Positions 61,424-64,000 of a stretch of DNA of 64,000 nucleotides are shown one piece after another. The notes below the pieces were generated by a model. It worked only from the letters and a program-made list of their open reading frames with translations, made no database searches and was not told where the DNA came from. The DNA comes from Agarophyton chilense. Its lineage: Eukaryota; Rhodophyta; Florideophyceae; Gracilariales; Gracilariaceae. The stretch lies in contig JARGXX010000129.1 in the NCBI GenBank assembly GCA_030374765.1, positions 806,001 to 870,000 on the forward strand. Direction: 5' to 3'. A program made the translations under genes and the position numbers. Position 1 is the first letter of the stretch; each line of letters opens with the position of its first letter.

Positions 61424-62554
61424 TTGTCGAGTAACTTTACCAAATTTGAATCAGATGAAGAGATTTATTTTCGTTCACCTATTTACGATTCATTTTACTT
61501 CCAAATTGGTTCAAAGACTATTACGGCAATGATTAAGTTTTCTTCGGAAGAATTTGATCTGCTTTGGGGTTTTGTAGAAGGAATCGTTGTGAAATGTGAA
61601 ATGGTGATCCAGGACGAAAATGCTTCTTCTGTGCGAAAGATACTTTATTTGTAACGCTCACATGACTAATTTCGGAAGTAGGATATGCTCGGGGAGTTTT
61701 TTAAAATTAGGGAAGCCACTAGGTAGAAGAAAAAGACAAAAACTGGCCCATGAAGGAATTATTGCAACAGAATTTGACTCTCAAAAAGTATAAATACTGC
61801 CAATACGCAACTGATGTGATACTTTAAGAGTTGTGTCGTCCAGCAGGTAGTAGGGTAGAAGGTAAAAAGTGCTATAGTGGAAAGCATAAACTGTACAGTT
61901 ATAAAACCGAACTGTCTGTCTTACCGGATGGATTGGCTTTGATGATGTCACTACACTTTCCGGGATCAAGAGCTTATATTGGTTTTCTTATAAGCATGTC
62001 TATCTACATAAAGACCCTTTTAAGAAAAGAAGCTCTGACACTTCAAAATATATATTGGATTCTAGTGATTTATGGGATGAATACAAAAATGAGTGGGGCT
62101 TCTTGATGGAAAAAGGATATCAAAGAGCTTCAGAACATGTTAAAGCAATAATCTCAAAGAAAAAACCAGCAGCGTCAAGGACCATCTTGCAGCGATGTAG
62201 AAGTTAATCGTAAGAAATCATTCGGTCGTATCATTGTCGAGAATCATTTTGGTGCTTTTGACGAAATTTCGGACTGTTAAAGGTGGGAAGTATGGTGGAG
62301 GCAAAATTTTTTATGATGATATCTTTATGTTTTGTTTGGGTTTAACTAATTTCCATGTGAATTTGCATCCTTTTCGTGCTAATGACGTATATTCTTATGG
62401 CAGAACTCGTAATCTTTTGTCCTCTATCGGGCACGAAATTGTTCGAACACGTCGCTTGACGCAAAAGAAACAAAAAGCTAAGCGTCAGGGGAGATCGAGC
62501 TCAAAGTACAACCATATTGGGTCAGATGAAGACACCATCATTCCAAACATCTAA
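61424..62554 (+). pseudogene. DDE transposase (Tnp4 / harbinger-like), broken
   Basis: Three open segments. 61424-61654 (FSSEEFDLLWGFVEG) resembles the N-terminal region. 61831-62106 has KKCYSGKHKLYSYKTELSVLP, then PDGLALMMSLHFPGS, the first catalytic-strand region of DDE_Tnp_4. 62234-62554 has FYDDIFMFCLGLTNFHVNLH and PFRANDVYSYGRTRN, the C-terminal hallmark (LTNFHIxxxPLRxxD). Between them MEKGYQRASEHVKAIISKKK and the former DRIIVENHF region can be read with shifts. Stops and frameshifts make it inactive. Relatives are common in oomycete and algal genomes. A shorter relic of the same superfamily may be at 9.8-10.2 kb. Confidence 0.75.
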
Positions 62555-62739
62555 AAATGAACAATGTTTTTTTTGATAGATACATGGATTGTTGTTTTTT
62601 ATGCAGTACAATGTCGTTCGTATTGAATGTTGTTCTGTAAATTTTTTTTATGAACTGTGTTAATCCGTAACTTTGATGTCTTTGTGACTCATTTCTGTTG
62701 GAACAACATGTTGATGTAGGAACTGACTTTATTTTTTAG

Positions 62740-63355
62740 AAATCTACTAAAGAGCTCCAGAACATATACGAGCAATACACCCAAAGACAAAACAGTAGAG
62801 TGTAATGTTTTTTGCAACGATGTAGAGAATTTTCGTAAGAAGTGTTCCGATCGAATTATTGTCGAAATTTGTTTTGGGCATCTGATGCCATTGGGAACTG
62901 AGATTAGAGGAAGTATCGCCGGGGCGAAAGGGTTTACGATGTTATCTTGATGCTTTGGTTGGGTTTAACTATTATTCATGTGACTTGGCATCCTCTTCGT
63001 GCATCTGACGGCAATTTTTTTGGCATAATTCCAATCGCTTGTACTCGATTGGGGACTAAATTGTTCAAAAACGTTGCTTGGCGCAAACGAAGACCAATCG
63101 TCGGAGGAGTTCGGGCGTAAAGTACCAGGATATATGCTCCGACGAAGACACAGTCCCATCGAACAAGCATTACTGAATAACGTATTTTATTGATAGTTAT
63201 TAGGATTGTTGTTTTCTATGCAATACAGTGATACTTGAGCTGAATGTTGATCTTTGAAAGTGTTTCATGACTTGTAATAATTCGTACCTTTCATGTCGTT
63301 GTGATTCACTTCTGTGGGAATATAATCTAAGTGTAGATACTGACATCGCTTTTCG
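62740..63355 (+). repeat. tandem duplicate of the transposase 3' part
   Basis: Aligns with about 62115-62740 at an offset of about 617-627 bp. Shared landmarks are AGAGCT(T/C)CAGAACAT, TTGCA(G/A)CGATGTAGA, GGGTTTAACTA, GATTGTTGTTTTTTATGCA-like and GTGA(C/T)TCA(T/C)TTCTGT. The duplicated unit includes the C-terminal coding end plus about 180 bp of 3' flank. Both copies are degenerate. Confidence 0.8.
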
Positions 63356-63797
63356 GAGATGTACTGTGTGTGTACATGACTGAGACGAGATAGTGGTTTC
63401 CTATGTGCATCTTAGATAATGATGTTTTTCAGAATAAGACATGCTGCTGAGCATTCCGAGTGAAGTAAGAATTATTATTTTTCAGACGAACGATAGGGTG
63501 CTTCGCGTTTAAAAGATGCGACTTGTCAGGACATAGCAGACTGATTTTAGACTGTTTTGCTGAAGTTTCGTGTGGTGGGTATGGTTACATACATTTTACT
63601 CAGCACTGACCGCAGGACGAGAGTTAGTCTTGCGAGTTGTGACGTGTGGATGCCTGAAGCAGAGAGCCTTTGACGTTTGTGTAGACATGAGCCAATTGTT
63701 ATGCGAAGGCAGATTGTATGAAATGTGTCAAGAAGATTTATTTACACTACTCGCGAGCAAGTGAAAGTATATTGTGTCAAAAGCATTGTCATTCGAA
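63356..63797. other. 3' flank of the HLIP gene, nothing recognised
   Basis: A 64-codon plus-strand ORF (63570-63764) has no features. Confidence 0.45.
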
Positions 63798-64000
63798 TCA
63801 ATTGCCAAGAGCGGAAGCAAGGTTAACGATTTCGAAGATTGATCCGACCTGGCCAAGGATACCTTTTCCAGTGATGAGTTCAGTGACAATGGCTAGCGTG
63901 AAGCCCATCATTGCGGCCCTGCCGTTGAGAGTTTCGGAAAAGGCAGTGAAACCCTGCGGAACTCTTTCAATTTTCGGCTTCTCGCCAGCCATGCTGACGG
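63798..64000 (-). CDS. one-helix light-harvesting-like protein (HLIP/OHP), 5' part off window
   Basis: From the ATG at 63992 there are 64 residues, but the frame is open to the window edge (VS before MAGEK), so a transit peptide probably lies outside; VSMA fits a stromal cleavage site. The chlorophyll-binding helix has FSETLNGRAAMMGF (Glu20, Asn23, Arg25 ligand pattern ExxNGRxAMxG) followed by the hydrophobic TLAIVTELITG and KGILGQVG. High-light-inducible proteins bind chlorophyll and carotenoid and protect photosystem II assembly and chlorophyll recycling in thylakoids. Red algae usually have a plastid-encoded version (ycf17), and this one is in nuclear-type DNA. The stop TGA is clear. Confidence 0.85.
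   Translation of the reverse strand, partial: VSMAGEKPKIERVPQGFTAFSETLNGRAAMMGFTLAIVTELITGKGILGQVGSIFEIVNLASALGN

Noticed and set aside
1-64000. CRISPR arrays, bacterial operons, rRNA genes
   Set aside because: No regularly spaced repeats, no Shine-Dalgarno-linked gene strings and no rRNA-like conserved blocks were seen.

Overview
The window looks like nuclear DNA of a photosynthetic eukaryote, most likely a florideophyte red alga of the Chondrus type. This is an inference from gene content and was not searched. The supporting signs are a nuclear-type light-dependent protochlorophyllide reductase with a transit peptide, a plastid-type thioredoxin, a one-helix light-harvesting-like (HLIP) protein, intron-free reading frames, and small gene islands scattered through a sea of retrotransposons. 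No rRNA, CRISPR or bacterial operon structure is seen.

Layout. 1-9.6 kb: a Ty3/gypsy element on the minus strand (gag, pol with a far C-terminal chromodomain, and an antisense ORF that runs off the left edge). 9.8-12.1 kb: relics of two DNA transposon families, a histone H3 tail-like ORF, and a direct repeat. 12.2-16.6 kb: a C2H2 zinc-finger gene, a broken Uma2-like nuclease gene of prokaryotic type, and a large phosphotransferase-fold gene. 17.36-22.03 kb: a young Ty1/copia element with identical 85-bp LTRs and a 5-bp target duplication. 23.2-24.8 kb: a decayed DIRS-like reverse transcriptase/RNase H on the minus strand. 26.7-31.2 kb: the main gene island, holding an acidic Tyr/Asp-rich protein, protochlorophyllide reductase, thioredoxin and a small Ala-rich protein. 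31.6-43.6 kb: an old Ty1/copia element on the minus strand that was split by insertion of a tyrosine-recombinase (DIRS/Ngaro-like) retroelement on the plus strand at about 34.8-39.6 kb. 45.7-47.9 kb: a strongly purine-skewed tract of unknown origin. 48.1-55.6 kb: a decayed Ty3/gypsy element with its own antisense ORF, plus an inverted second copy of that ORF and of a tRNA-like motif. 57.0-57.9 kb: a C/A-rich repeat region. 58.7-59.0 kb: a possible small gene. 61.4-63.4 kb: a broken DDE (Tnp4/harbinger-like) transposase with a tandemly duplicated 3' part. 63.8-64.0 kb: the HLIP gene, running off the right edge.

The host genes that can be read point to plastid biology: protochlorophyllide reductase and thioredoxin are divergently arranged over a 0.4-kb shared promoter, and the HLIP protein carries a chlorophyll-binding helix. 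The most unusual features are the antisense ORFs downstream of two different gypsy pol genes, the perfect 13-9-13 inverted repeat directly behind the tyrosine recombinase gene, the H3-tail ORF, and the Uma2 relic.
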